Part shown: positions 1 through 11,789 of the stretch, piece by piece
Layout: each line of letters opens with the position of its first letter
Position numbering within the stretch: position 1 is the stretch's first letter
Source: Heterocephalus glaber
Taxonomy: Eukaryota; Chordata; Mammalia; Rodentia; Bathyergidae
Assembly (NCBI RefSeq): GCF_000247695.1
Contig: NW_004624743.1
Span: forward strand, 7,758,495-7,822,494
Direction: 5' to 3'
DNA length: 64,000 nt
The notes under the pieces: model-generated
Databases searched by the model: none
Told to the model about the DNA's origin: nothing
The model's input: only the letters and a program-made list of their open reading frames with translations
Made by a program: the position numbers and the translations under genes

Positions 1-65
1 GGGGATTGAACTCAGGACCTCACACTTTCGAGGCAGGTGCAGCACTACTGAGCTAATCACAGGTC
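1..65 (-). mobile_element. ID-type SINE, cut by the window edge
   Basis: Reads as the reverse complement of a tRNA-derived ID SINE. The B-box region (gattgaactcagg) comes first and the A-box region (tgagctaa) last, ending near 65. The A-rich tail would lie before position 1, so the element continues outside the window. Confidence 0.8.
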
Positions 66-1169
66 CTGATGACCCTTAATTTTCATCTGTACAGATTTGT
101 AACATTTGGAGAGACAGAAATAATTTTATCTACTTTTATTTAAATTGTTGCAAGAGAGCCAGACAGGAGCTTGTCAGAACCTAAGAACTATTTATAGTAC
201 CTTGAATTTGATTGACAAACAATATCCCTGCAAATAATATCCCTAAGAAACCTTCTGGAGTATTTTAGAATTACCAATTTCCATGTATTTACTTTATCTA
301 AAATTATGTCGTTTGGTATGCATATTATTTGCCTGTAACTAATTATTTTTAGAGGCTGTTTACTGTTCTATCATGTCTATCATGTCTGCTTTTCTTTAAC
401 ACATGGAAAGGAGCAAGAACAAGTATGTAAAATTATACTGTGAGGAAGACTAATGTAGCCTAAGCAAATATCAAAAGCTGAGATAGATTGTTGAGTATGG
501 GATAAAAGCAAAGTTCTTAACTTTAAGATCTCCTAGAACAAAATCGAGTAATGGTGCCATAAATGAGATATAATTACACATACATTTCACTTTTTCTCCA
601 AATAGCTTTTCAGTTATTCTCTCCTACTGACCATTTCTGACTCAATCCAACAATCTCCTACACATTTGAAATGTTTTCCTCCGCCTCTTGAGACCAGGTA
701 TCTCAAGAAAGGTGTTCCATGACATCTTTACAGTTGCTATTGTATAAAACCCAGCAAGTATGCATCTGGCTTATTAAATACAGTCTGGGTAAGAAGTGGG
801 GCATTCTTTAGACTCCTACAACCTCCACTGCTGCTTCTTGGATTTTGTGAATTACCTTAGTTGGATTCAGTAGTTGCTGATCTATGGTTCTTGTTCTTAC
901 CTTAGAATTTGATATTTCCTGTATAACTCCTGGTATAATCAAGTTCAGGCCACAACCCACCTGAAACAAAGACCCTTTCCTCTTTAATGGTACTCACCCT
1001 GCCTCCTTCCTGCTGTGTTGCTGTATCCAGGATATGTTGTGCATGATCTAACATAAGCCTTATCAGGTATCTCGTCTATTTTAACATACACGAGCGATCA
1101 ATTCAGGAAAATAAATGATTTATTTCAATGTATAGTAGATGGCCTGGGAAAATTATTTGGAAAATTATT
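66..1169. other. Unique A+T-rich stretch, nothing recognised
   Basis: No repeat family, RNA gene or convincing reading frame was recognised. The sequence is A+T-rich with frequent stops in all frames, as in ordinary mammalian intergenic or intronic DNA. Confidence 0.5.
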
Positions 1170-1513
1170 TTAATTTAGGTCTAAAATACCCTCTAAAGGT
1201 CTAATGTGTGTTGGATCATGGGGGAACTATACTTATCAGTGGATTCATCCATTGAGTTCACAGCTGAATGTGCTGTTTGGAGGTGAAGCTTGCTGTATTC
1301 TTGTCCTCAGCTCCTCCCTTCTCTCTCTGCTTGCTGGCCACACTGGGTTGAACAGCATTCCACCACTATACCTTTCTGCTATGCTGTTTCTGTCTTGGAG
1401 TCAGTTAACCATGGACTGAATCCTCTGAAAACCAGTAGCCAAAATAATCCTTTCCTCCATTAAGTTGTGTTTGTCAGAGATTTTGTCCCAGTGATGAGAA
1501 ATTAACCAATACA
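1170..1513 (+). mobile_element. ERVL-MaLR solo LTR
   Basis: The 3' part reads like the MST/MT/ORR1 group. It has a 'ccatggactgaatcctctgaa' type block, then 'gccaaaataatcctttcctcc', a 'ttaagttgtgtt' block and the closing 'taaccaataca'. These follow the usual order of U3 end, polyadenylation region and terminal CA. The 5' boundary is vague. A 71-codon frame at 1204-1419 lies inside it and is not a gene. Confidence 0.7.
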
Positions 1514-2515
1514 AAACCGCTGCCTAACTTGTTCAAAGACCATGAGATTTAGAACTGAGGTGGATGGACTGAGGATGGAGATGTGATAGGGGGAGAGGGA
1601 GTGGAGAGAGAGTGTCAACCGTATCTGGGGGCTGGACTAAGAAGTAAGTTTGAGGGCAAAGCTCTAGATCGTACTTCACTCTGAATCAAGAAATTGATAC
1701 AATCTGAAGCCATTTATTGAACTGAGGAGCACAGGAAGAAGAGCAAACGGAGTGGAGATGCTATGATCACCTTCCGTGCTACCTAAGTGAGTCATAACAG
1801 TACCTAGGAGTTGTCTAGACCATTGTGTGAAGGATCAGATGGTTTAATGCAAAGTGAGCAAGTCAGGCAAGAGATCCAGGCAAGAGATCCTGGGGTGTAT
1901 GATGGAGAGTACAGTAGTTTCAAAAGGACTGAATGATCAAAGGCGGCCACAGAGGATAAGGCTGAAACCCACTGGATTCACCCCAGACACACTTGATAAA
2001 TATGATCAATCAAGTCTTGGTGAAATGGAAGGGGCAGAATTCAGAGCCCGCGGAGGAAACCTGGAGGTGAGAGGATGGAAGGCCTTCTCCCGCAACGAAA
2101 ACAGCTAGACTTCCATGTCCTTTCGGGACTCAAAACCAGAAAAATTTACATATTAAAAAAAAATACAATGAAATACTCCACCTTTCTTCCATACTTATTC
2201 TCTACTCTTTCTTTTCAGGTATCTCTGTAAGGATAGTTTGTTTTAAAGAAATACTGTATAAAACGTGTAGCATAAAGCCTAACTCAGTACATAAGTAATA
2301 TAATTAAAGGGACTTCTAACTATCTGAATCTACTTTACTCTAGAAAATGTGTGCAGAGATAAATTTTTGTGTAGGAGTAGCAATATTTTCTTATTATAAA
2401 CAGGAGAAGAAAAATTCATTCTTGGTACATGCAAAAATTCCAACCAGTTTCCTAGAACACAAGCACCTACTATAAACATATGCATTAGAAGAAGTGTCTA
2501 ATGCAGGCTCTGGTG
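1514..2515. other. Mostly unique; weak L2-like stretch near 1,680-1,960
   Basis: Around 1,690-1,900 the order of words (an 'agccattt' block, a 'caagagatccag' block) is reminiscent of a reverse-strand L2 LINE, but similarity is too weak to name. A 13-bp tandem duplication (aggcaagagatcc) occupies 1865-1877 and 1878-1890. The 84-codon frame at 1854-2108 has no recognisable product. Confidence 0.35.
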
Positions 2516-2705
2516 GAGTATATCTGTAATCCCAGTTACTTGGGATGTTGAGCCAGGAGGATCACACATTTGTGGCCAGTCTGCCCACTTTAGCAAGACT
2601 CAAAATAAAATTTTAAAAGTCTGGGATGGGAATGTAGCTCAGTGCTTGAGCACTTTGCATGTGTGAGGTCCTAGTTTCAACCCCAGTACTGTAAAAAATA
2701 AAATA
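2516..2705 (+). mobile_element. B1-dID dimeric SINE
   Basis: The left half is 7SL/B1-like ('tgtaatcccagttacttggg', then 'gaggatcaca'). An A-rich linker leads to an ID-like right half ('gaatgtagctcagtgcttgag', 'caaccccagtactgt') and an A-rich tail. The B1+ID arrangement marks non-murid rodents such as dormice, squirrels, beavers, cavies and porcupines. Confidence 0.8.
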
Positions 2706-2816
2706 ACAGCCAGGCATGGTGGTACAAGCCCATAATCTCAGCACTTTGGGAGGCTGAGTCAATAAAATCACAAGTTTGAGCCCTGCAACTCAGTGACCTA
2801 GTGAGATCCTGTCTCA

Positions 2817-2916
2817 NNNNNNNNNNNNNNNNNNNNNNNNNNNNNNNNNNNNNNNNNNNNNNNNNNNNNNNNNNNNNNNNNNNNNNNNNNNNNNNNNNNN
2901 NNNNNNNNNNNNNNNN
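2817..2916. other. Assembly gap, exactly 100 N
   Basis: A run of 100 unknown bases, the conventional size for a gap of unknown length. The flank on the right is (GA)n, so the gap probably marks a simple repeat that the assembly could not cross. Confidence 0.98.

Positions 2917-2954
<38 letters not shown>
2917..2954. repeat. (GA)n microsatellite at gap edge
   Basis: About 19 visible GA units directly after the N run. The true length is unknown because the tract enters the gap. Confidence 0.95.
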
Positions 2955-2957
<3 letters not shown>

Positions 2958-3066
2958 CTGGGGATGTGGGTTCAATTTCCAGTACCACAAATATGAATAA
3001 ATAAATAACATTTAATACTTGATTATTTGACATTTAAAGAACCCAACAGTGAATATGTTTATATGG

Positions 3067-3173
3067 GGTTTTGTTGTTGTTGTTGTTGTTTTCTTGGTTC
3101 CAGGCATCGAACTCAGGACCTTGTGCAGTTCCCAGGCAGGCACAGTGCCACTGAGCTACATCTCCTGCCCTTA
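3067..3173 (-). mobile_element. ID SINE with 15-bp target-site duplication
   Basis: Reverse-strand ID element whose A-rich tail appears as (TTG)n at the left end. The B-box side (atcgaactcagg) precedes the A-box side (tgagctaca). The flanks carry the same word, aatatgtttatatgg, at 3052-3066 and 3174-3188, so both insertion ends are defined. Confidence 0.9.
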
Positions 3174-3188
3174 AATATGTTTATATGG

Positions 3189-3632
3189 ATTAAAGACAGA
3201 GTTAGATATAAACTACATTTTCCTTTTCCCTCTATACTACAGTGCATGCAGTTTAATGTAAACCAAAAAGATACTATGCGAAAATATATATTGGTACAAT
3301 TAAAAGAGTAAAATAAACAAATTGGCTTTAAAAAGCCTTTCCTGAGTGAGGCTCAGGGGTGGGCAGAGCTTCTCACTTAATAATTTGACCTCACTTCTGA
3401 ACAGGGCAAACACTGCCCTGCCAGGAGACTGTGAGGTGCAGGTGCAATGTATTCTGCATCCCCTTGTATAACTCTGGAAATTACATGGAAGTTCATCATC
3501 ACAATTAGAGATCAAAATAATAAACTTAGAATAGATGTTTTCAAAGCTGCTATTCTAAATACTGTTATGTACACCTAGGGTGTAACGTGGGAGTGAAATC
3601 GCTATGGCACATGAACAAAAACAGAAGCAGAG
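3189..3632. other. Unique stretch, nothing recognised
   Basis: No family recognised. The short frames here (71 codons or fewer) have no motifs. Confidence 0.45.
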
Positions 3633-3813
3633 CAGTGGTCCTCAGCTGGGAGCAATTCTTCCCCACCAGGCCATTTGTTACTGTCTGAGAACATTTTGGG
3701 GTGTCACAAGAACGGTCAGATGCTTCTGAACATCCTATGTGCATAAGACAGCCTCTTACAACAAAGAAGGATGCAGTCCAAAATATCAGTAGTGCCAAGG
3801 CTGAGGGACCTTG
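3633..3813 (+). mobile_element. MER5A/B-like hAT-Charlie DNA transposon
   Basis: Starts 'cagtggtcctcagctggg', has the central 'gaacattttggggtgtcac' and 'acatcctatgtgcataaga' blocks, and ends in 'agtgccaaggctgag'. This matches the MER5 consensus along nearly its full length of about 180 bp. I could not confirm the expected 8-bp duplication. Confidence 0.85.
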
Positions 3814-4499
3814 ATGGAAATCAGTATTCCAAGATGTTCTGTGTAGGGAATGATGAAGAAATAAATCTGAATAGAGCTAAGTGCCAAGCTAGGGTCTTTA
3901 GAATAACCAGAGATGATGTAGAAAAAATAAAGTGTTGGGTGGAAGGGCAATTGACTAATATTTGTTTGAGATTCTTCAATGCAGCATGAAGAATTTAAAA
4001 TTTTCAATGACAAAAGTATTGGGATGAAAAGAGAACTTGAAGCTTTGTGAGTCATTAGATGGATGTATTCAAGAGGAGAGGCTAGCATGATTAAAACCCA
4101 TGGTCAGTGGGTGAAGATTGGTGTAGGCCATGACTTTTATCAAAAGGAATATAGATAAAGGGTGGGTGGAACCAAACACACAATGCAGAGGAAAGCTCAA
4201 CTGGAATGAGCAACAGACACATAACTCCAAAATCTACAGTTGAAATGAAAAAAATGTAATTAGCTTCTGGAAGAATAAAGTGGATTTTCATCAGCAATAC
4301 TAATAAATATAAGAAACTAAGTTGGTTTTGGTGAAGAACATGAAAAAAATATTAAGTTTAGCTTTTACCATGTTACAGTTCAGGTATGGATGGGGCCTTC
4401 CAAATGTATAAGAGAATTTACTTAATGCAGGAATTTTGCCTAAGTTTTTAAAGTAGTTCTTTAAAAAGTGTTCATATATTCAACTAACACATCTCTGTA
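3814..4499. other. Unique stretch, nothing recognised
   Basis: A+T-rich. A 100-codon reverse frame (3786-4088) overlaps the MER5-like element, so it is not considered a gene. Confidence 0.45.
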
Positions 4500-4670
4500 C
4501 TATATACTATATATTTTTCACATACACTCTTACTTACATTCCCAGGAATTACTGGAGAATATTACTGCCCCATTTTGTGGATGAGCAAAATGAGGTCTAG
4601 TAAGATTAAGTGACCATAGTCAGGTCATGCAAGTACTAACCACTGTCCTGTACTGCAGTACAACCCTATG
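4500..4670 (-). mobile_element. MIR SINE fragment
   Basis: Reverse-strand MIR core: 'ccccattttgtggatgagcaaa', then a decayed 'gattaagtgaccatag' for the usual 'taagtaacttgcccaag' block. Confidence 0.6.
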
Positions 4671-5249
4671 TCGTCTAACACCAAGCCCTGGGATTTTCAC
4701 CAAAATACTTCTCCTTTAGTATGCATTGCATGGCCCACTGATTCCAGTTATTTCACACAATTCCTGACACTCACATCTTTACTGAGTTTAAGGAGTAACT
4801 TCCCACAGCTATGCATACTTTTTAAAGTACAGTTATTTTCTTTGAAAAGTAGTATCATGTCAATGTACAAATTTGGAAAATGAAAAAGCTTAAGTCAAGA
4901 GGATTCAAAATCGTTATTAATTCTACCACTTAGAAACATCTACTAATAAATGTTTAGGTAATGCTTTAGTTTTTATCATTTCTACTTTTCTCTGCTGATA
5001 GTTTTTCTGATGCACAGTGATATTTCTAAAATGAATCATCGGAATTAGAAAGAGGAGATGGGGAAAAAGATGGTGCATGAGCTAGAGAATTAGCTTTCAA
5101 ACCTGTAAAGAAGAAACTTGTGGGGCTGAGGGTGGGGAGGGAGAACGGAGAAAGGGTAGTTTCTAGAACTTCTCTTTGCCCAAGGAGCCCTAGGAACTTA
5201 ATAAATCTTAGTTCATCTGTCATCTCTATGCTCTGTTAATGACAAGATT
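4671..5249. other. Unique stretch, nothing recognised
   Basis: A+T-rich sequence with no recognised repeat. A purine-rich patch near 5,040-5,160 has no assigned origin. Confidence 0.4.
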
Positions 5250-5470
5250 AAATTGAAGCTACACTTTCCTGAGTGCTTATCATTTGCCAGGCGCAGTACT
5301 AAGAGCTTTACCCACATTATCTCATTTTATCCCTGCAGCATATTTCCAACTTAGAGAAGAAGAAACTTAGCCTTAAAGAGGTTTTAAAAACTTGCCCAAG
5401 TTCCACATCTAGTAAGTGGGGAAGTAAGGATTCAAAAGCAAATTTGTCTGCCTCGGAGGCAGTGTTATTA
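5250..5470 (-). mobile_element. MIR SINE, nearly full length
   Basis: Reverse-strand MIR in correct order: 'gtgcttatcatttgccagg', 'cattatctcattttatccc', 'agaagaaacttagcctta', 'acttgcccaagttccacat', 'tagtaagtgg', then the expected end near 'gtctgcctcgg'. A deep mammalian relic. Confidence 0.85.
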
Positions 5471-6344
5471 CTCTTTGCTATGCTGACTCCTCTGCATGAA
5501 GAAAATCAGGCATGGAAAAATATATAATCCAGGAAAGTGAGGCACGGCAGAGCTGGAACGAATCTTGGGATCCGTAACACAGAACCTCATGGTTTCCAGG
5601 CTCAGATTTCTCTTTGGTTTTTGTCTTTGCAGGAACAGGTTGATGGTTGGCTTTGGAATATGATCTAAAGCTTGAAGCACTAGTTAGTTTTTATTTGATT
5701 AAAAGAATTTATTTGAATAAAAGTTTGGGGCATTTTCTCAGCTAGTCTTCTAGATATCGGAATATTTTGCATGTTTGTGGAAACACACGCTCCCTGTGGA
5801 GCTCGATGTAAACCACTGATTTTACACGAAGACCTATAATAGTGCAGTCACTCACAGACATTTTTATACATAATTGTTGGGTAATAGTCTGTGTTTATTC
5901 TAATGATCTATGTTTCAAAGCTACTGTTCTGTGGAGCCCTCAAATAAAGAGAGATATTTATCTCTTTGGAATTTCAGCCACACTGCAATTAAAATGAAAT
6001 GCAATCAATAAAATATTAATGCAGGTAAGTCTGAAGATCAATTACTTAATGGTTAGGTCCATATCTGTTATTCTCTAGCTTCCTGAAAGAGACTGTATAG
6101 CACGTCAATGAGTGAACTAGTAAATCAGAAACATAATATACACATAATTGTGGGTGTATTATTAGTTCTATAATAAAGTACATGACATTGATGCTAGTTT
6201 CTGCTACCTGGTGTTTTTGAAACCTTTTTCCATACTGGCTTGCTATGTTAGGGTTATTCAAGCACTACTCTGAACACTAGACACCACTGTAACACTATAG
6301 AAAGTAGATGGACTCCTAGAATGGTAGAACAAGAAACAACTGTA
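5471..6344. other. Unique stretch, nothing recognised
   Basis: No recognised repeats, and frames of 71 codons or fewer without motifs. Confidence 0.45.
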
Positions 6345-6485
6345 TAAATCCCTCTCATCCTTTCTTTTACGATGGGAACACTGAGGATCAGCAAAGACAA
6401 TAGAGTTGGTCATTGTCACAAGGTGATGGAATTGGACATGGAACCCAGGGATCCTGATTCCTAGGCCACAGGTCTCTAAAACACC
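6345..6485 (-). mobile_element. Degraded MIR fragment
   Basis: Reverse-strand MIR-like words: 'gatgggaacactgaggatcag', 'cattgtcacaaggtgatgga', 'ggaacccagggatcctgatt'. The order matches MIR but divergence is high. Confidence 0.5.
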
Positions 6486-8955
6486 ATGTCACTGAATTTG
6501 GGGACCCTAATTCAGGTTCAGATTTTGCAAGTTCAATGGGTGCTGTGTCAGTGGGCTGGGCTCATGGGTCCATTCTATGTTTATAATTTTTTTTTCTTGA
6601 CAGGTCAAATTATAAATTCAGCAGATAAAGGAATAAGGAAGCAGCAGAAGGTTGTATTAAGTAAAAACTCTGTCTCACAATGATAAATGCCACAGGGGCT
6701 TTCTGAGACCATGTTAAAAGTAAACATCACCTGCCTCTCAGAAGGGAAAGCCTGTAATACCTGGCACCAACTTCGTTTAGTGAAAAGACACTGCCTCTGA
6801 GACTTAGGCAAACTGATAGACTTTCCTCGGAGTTTCCATCGAGCAAAATAGATTATTAAAAAATATTGATATCTCAATTGCCATTATGGTGTTTTATGTT
6901 GGTAGTGAAAGTAAAAAAAAAAACAAAAAACAATGAATTTCCCACTAATTTTCCATGGCTCTGTCCTCTGTGAATCAGCTTTAATTATTCATTTCACTTC
7001 CATGCTAGATAATGAAAAGATTCAAAGCTTCAGTCATTTATGTAACTCTAGCAGCTCTCTACAAAGGAGAAAGTAAAGTTTTTGAACTGAGGTTTTGCTT
7101 TGTGTCCAACTGTTCATGCTTATAGCAAAGCACTACACAAGAAACTGGAGGCTGCTACTATGGAAATGGCTATTCATCTCAGGTTTTAAAAACTGACTTT
7201 CTCCATCTGAATGACCACTGTGAGTTAGAACCAGTTACAGGGGTCGAGTAAGTTTGGCAATGTTACCCCCAAACTGCATCAGTTCTTTGTATAAGTGAAT
7301 CTACTTTGTCGAACTGATCCCAACATTTGCTTCTCAGCTCTTCTCAGCTCTCAACAGTTTTGACTGCTTTAATGATACTTTTTTGACCGGATTATTGGAT
7401 AAAGGTCTTTTGCAACAACCAAATCAAGTGGACCAGGTGGGTTCTCATCACTGCTCTTACTCACATTTCCCATTCTCTTTTTGGGCCTGAACAAGTTTCC
7501 CAGAGTCAGGCATGGCGAGAAGCCAACTCTTGCTGCAAGAGGCTTGTGTTTCTGCTTTTAGAAGCTCCAGGAGAGAAAAGTACCTCAGTGTCTTTCGTGT
7601 GTCTATAAACTGAAATTACTGATCTGCAGTATAATAACTTGGAGGAGACTTTGAACACAATTCAGCCCAGTGTTTTTCCCAGGGTGACGGATGTGTACCA
7701 CTAGTGTGTACAAGACAATTTTAGGAAACATGGGTAGTGAATAACACAATGGAAAAATTTAGTTTCCTTTTTTTTTTTTTTGACTTCTAATTATATCAAG
7801 AAGAAAGTCTCAGTCTGGTGCTAACAAAGAACTCTCTAACACTTTTATCTTCCTTTTTAAGAAATAGGCGACAAGCCTCAGGCTCAGAATCTTCAGCAGA
7901 CAACTATGTAGAGCTAGAATTTAATAATACTGTATGGCTTCCATTAAATTAAAAAGTTTCAGATTGCCATCTATATGGATGATACTTCTCTTAATGGCAA
8001 AGACACAGTTTCTTTTTAAAACACACTTACTGAAGTTAAAAATTTAAAAAAATTGCTTTAAAACAAATATTAAGTAAATATTAGTGCAGCACATACAGCA
8101 GCGCACATATTACACAATGTCCATAGCCACTGGTTGGGTAAAAATCACAGGGCTGTGTGGGAACTGGTAGAGCTTGAGGAGCTGGAAACCAACTCTCCTA
8201 CATGACAGATGGGAAAACAATGTCTCAGGGAAACCAGGAAGCCATAAGGTGAGGCCTGCAGGCCACGGCCACTTACCAAATAGACGTCACCTTTTTACCA
8301 GCTGTTTGAATCATTTTCTTCAAAATGGCCTTCCCCCTTCTCTTTGTGAACAGTACACATTAAATTTGAACTTGCAAAACAATAAAACTTTATTTCTTTG
8401 TCCCCCTGTTGTAACAGGAATGACTTGACGAGGTTATTGAAATATTTAAAGACCAAGCTAGATTTGTGGGGTTTGAGTTAGTGAGAAGGGAAATGGAAAA
8501 AAGACTCTCTCAATGTAAAATTTAACTTCAAATTCACAGATAAACTAAAGGGTTTTTTTTTTTCTCCCTATTTTCAGGCTGGTTTTCTGAAAAGAATTTT
8601 TTTTTAATGTATAAAGCTTGAATTTTCAGAAGTTCTTAGTTAGCTAGACTAACTTCCTATCATTAAAAAAAATGTATAGACTTTCATTGAAATCCAAAAC
8701 TGAAACACTCCTAGAAGGAGAAAGTTTTCAGTTAAGAGGAATTATGTGTCTTGCAAATCTTAAAAATATTGTAATTAAACTTCCCATTTGAGCAAAGAAG
8801 TGTAGAGGTTTTTGTGAAATCCCTAACAGCGTATGTTCCCAGGAGATTAGAAAGGGAGAGAGTCACGTTCTCCTGCTCACAGGGACCAGGCCTCCAAATG
8901 CACTGGCCACTCTGGCTGCATGGTGAACAATCACCACACTGCTTGGTAAAAAAAT
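6486..8955. other. 2.5 kb of unique sequence
   Basis: No repeat family recognised apart from short A/T homopolymers (near 6,915, 7,768 and 8,550). Frames reach only 90 codons. The stretch could hold regulatory DNA but nothing shows this directly. Confidence 0.45.
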
Positions 8956-9060
8956 AACAGGGCTGGGGATGTAACCAAGGGGTGGAGCACTTGCCTAGCG
9001 TGCTTGAGGCCCCTGGTTTGACCCTCAACATTGCAAACACAAACAGGCAAACAAACAAAA
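8956..9060 (+). mobile_element. Old ID SINE
   Basis: Forward ID element 'gggctggggatgtaaccaag ... cacttgcctagcgtgcttgagg', a decayed B box (tggtttgaccctc) and a CAAA-rich tail. It is more diverged than the copies at 21.9 and 42.5 kb and lacks a clean A box. Confidence 0.8.
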
Positions 9061-10289
9061 TTAACAACTTTCCTTCGACCATCTTGTCTACCTACTATCT
9101 ATGAACTGAAGCCTCTCTTGGAGGAGCAGAGGAAATGAAGAAGAGCACAGGCAGTTAATCAATTGGCAGTGAGAGCCATGTCTTATATAGAAAGAGGTGA
9201 AGTGTGAGACATTTAAAATATTTTAAAATTCCAGCCAGATGGAAACTAATGCTTCGTCATTTCTGTTTCTTGTATTCAAACAGTGGAACCAATAGACATC
9301 TGAGCTATTGGGTTTTCTAAAGGAATAACTGATAGCAATTGATGAAGTGTAACACTCAAGGGTTGAAATGGGAAACCACGAGGTTAGCTTCTCATTGCCT
9401 GAATCATTCTCAAGTTGCAAGGGAGGACAGAGGAAATTCAATGTCCTTTCAAGGTGCCTGACACTGCCCCATATTGAGGATGTGCATCCTGAGACCCACG
9501 CTGTGACTCTGATATTTCCACTCCTGATTCCAAGAGCCCAGCTCAGTAGTTCTTGAGAGGTTTCCACTGGGAGTAGCAAGGAACATCTTTCCATGCCTGC
9601 CCCAGACCCTCCGAGAAGGCGGCTGTTGGATGTCAGTCACCAGGAAAGAGGACTCTCCTGTACCCTTAACTTCCTTCCAAGGATTCAGGAGAGGCCTGTT
9701 TAGAGTGCAGAATATTCATGCAGACCAAGAAATGACAATGGCTTGGCACTGGGGATCACTTGCGAGCCATTTTTCACGAGGCCTACACCTTATCCTTACA
9801 GCTGGTTGCCTCAGGATGAGATTGCCATTCATCTGGGAGCATCATGGTGTGCAGCCCACAGTATCAGGATTTTGTTCTAGGTGCCCCATCTTTGGAAATG
9901 CTGCTCTGCAATCTCCCAAAAAAGAAAGGGTGGACTAGAAGAACACTGTTGGTGTGTGAAGACTCCATAACGCCCCTCTAGCAGTTCACATCAGTGTGAA
10001 CTAATTGGTTTATGTGACTGCCAAATGATTTTCCTAACCTTGCTCTTAGAAGTCACAAGAGTTTTCAATGTATTGCAGATCTCCCATTTCATCAATGAGG
10101 AATCTTTCACAAACAGCTATCTGCTTATTTACAGGTCACCCCAGTTTTGTCATAACTAGAATAAATTTCAATATTCAGCTTTCCATTTGGACAGGTTATT
10201 TTTCTGCAATGTAATTCCTAGTCATGTTCTCTGTCTTAGCCTTCACACTTTCAAGGTGAGCTCTGAACTGTTACGTTAGACTTGCCTTT
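9061..10289. other. Unique stretch with overlapping unexplained frames
   Basis: A 123-codon reverse frame (9223-9594) and a 102-codon forward frame (9630-9938) occur here. Neither shows a motif, signal peptide or membrane segment that I recognise, so I do not call genes. Confidence 0.4.
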
Positions 10290-10344
10290 CTCAGTCATTT
10301 ACGAAAGGTATGACAATGGTCCCATTTTACAAATGAGCAAAATG
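10290..10344 (-). mobile_element. MIR fragment abutting an L1 end
   Basis: 'gtcccattttacaaatgag' is the reverse-strand MIR core, and it stops abruptly where the L1-like sequence begins. This suggests the L1 landed in an older MIR. Confidence 0.5.
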
Positions 10345-11130
10345 AGTCTTTTTGTTGTCTATTTTTTATTGGTACACATTTTCAGTACATAATGATTGCA
10401 GTTATCATGGAGAGTTGTTACATGCACATGACACATCTTAATTTTTCTTTCTTCCCTACCCCTCCTGTCCCTCCCTGCCCCATCCATCCCTTGGTCCACT
10501 TCCCATTTACAAAAGCTCTGCTGCCATTTTTTCATTCAATTCTTTTTTTCATTCTCTTTCCCTCCTCACTCCGTCTCTTACTCCTTTTCCCATTTTAAAA
10601 AGATTTCTCTTCTTCCTATTATCTTTTTTTTAATTTTGCTCTTTATTTATATTTGGGGTTTCTCAAAAGAGAAACCGTGTGGTACTTAAACTTGTGTGTC
10701 TGACTTATTTCATTTAACATTATGGTCACAAGGGGTATTCATTTATCCACAAATGCCCCAAGTTTATCTTTATGGCAGAGTAGTACTCTATTGCATATAA
10801 ATAACATTTTCTTTATCCATCCATTGATGGCATGTAGGCCATTTCTAGGATTTAGCTATTATAAATTGTACTGCTATAAACATAGGTATGCAGGTATTGC
10901 TGTAATATGATGACTTCGATTATTTGGGAAACTAACTAGAAGGGGAATACTTGGGTCAAGTGGAATTTCCAGTTTTAATTTTTTGAGAAATCTTCATACT
11001 GATTTCCACAGTGGCTGTACTAGTTTACATTCCCACCAACACTGTAGAAGTTTACATTCCCACTCACAGCCTTGCCAGCATTTGTTATTATTTAATTTTT
11101 TGATGATGGCCATTCTTTCTGGAGTAAGGA
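10345..11130 (-). mobile_element. L1 LINE 3' end (reverse strand)
   Basis: Read on the reverse strand it runs from the end of ORF2 through the 3' UTR. On the forward strand the landmarks are a pyrimidine-rich 3' UTR (10,440-10,610), 'tctgacttatttcatttaac' and 'gtactctattgcata' near 10,700-10,795, then 'cagtggctgtactagtttac' and 'gatggccattctttctgg' at the 5' edge. Strongly 5'-truncated. Confidence 0.85.
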
Positions 11131-11688
11131 GAGGAAAGCACGTACTTTAGTTGATAGAAGCTAAGTTGGAAATACAAGGCATTGATTGGTTTTGGTTAAA
11201 ATAAAAGTTTATCTTTGCTTCCAGGGTTTCTGATACAATGTTCTCTCATTTTTCATGCCAATCGTCCATAAATGGCCTTCTATTTAGCTCTTCCCCTTGC
11301 CAAATCTGTGCATTTCAGCTTAAGTCACTTTTTTACAATGTTTTTGTCAACAGCATATGTGATGTTGCTCTTTAAGCAACCACAGAATTTATTTGTTTTC
11401 TGTTATCCTTAAGTACTTAAAGAATGATTTTCAAATGAGGCCATTATTAATCATAATTTTCATAATTCATTTGTAAAGATATTTTTTAATTTGTGAGATA
11501 TTACAAGCTAAAATGTTACTGAATTTTTTGGTTTCATTATATTTGCTTGAGGAAATAACCAGAGGTTTAAAATCTGTTTTAATGTTAACCCCTTAGAGAC
11601 ATAATAATCATGGAAAGAGTGAATACCTTGGAATTGGAATTCTTGAAATTGTTTGGAAGTTGGTTTATCAATGCAGATGCATTGATAT
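11131..11688. other. Unique stretch between two L1 fragments
   Basis: A+T-rich sequence without recognised elements. Confidence 0.4.
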
Positions 11689-11722
11689 CTATCTATATCT
11701 ATATCTATATCTATCTATATAT
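11689..11722. repeat. (TCTATA)n-type microsatellite
   Basis: Repeats of tatctatatc units forming a short, slightly irregular tandem array. Confidence 0.9.
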
Positions 11723-11789
11723 GCTCTTCCTTGGTAATACTATAAACAGATAATTACAGTCAGAGTCCCAGAACCATGAGACTTAAACT

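Larger units (their letters stand above)
2706..3008 (+). mobile_element. B1-dID SINE interrupted by GA repeat and assembly gap
   Basis: A B1-like left half starts 'gccaggcatggtggtaca' and reaches 'gagatcctgtctca'. It is followed by 100 N (2817-2916), then a (GA)n run (2917-2954), then the ID-like end 'ggctggggatgtggg ... ttccagtaccaca' and an A-rich tail. It sits head-to-tail behind the previous dimer. Confidence 0.75.

Noticed and set aside
2677..3033. Frames encoding Ser-Leu or Arg-Glu repeats plus unknown residues
   Set aside because: They are translations of the (GA)n tract and the N gap.
9223..9938. Reverse 123-codon and forward 102-codon frames
   Set aside because: No motif, unusual composition or supporting signal.
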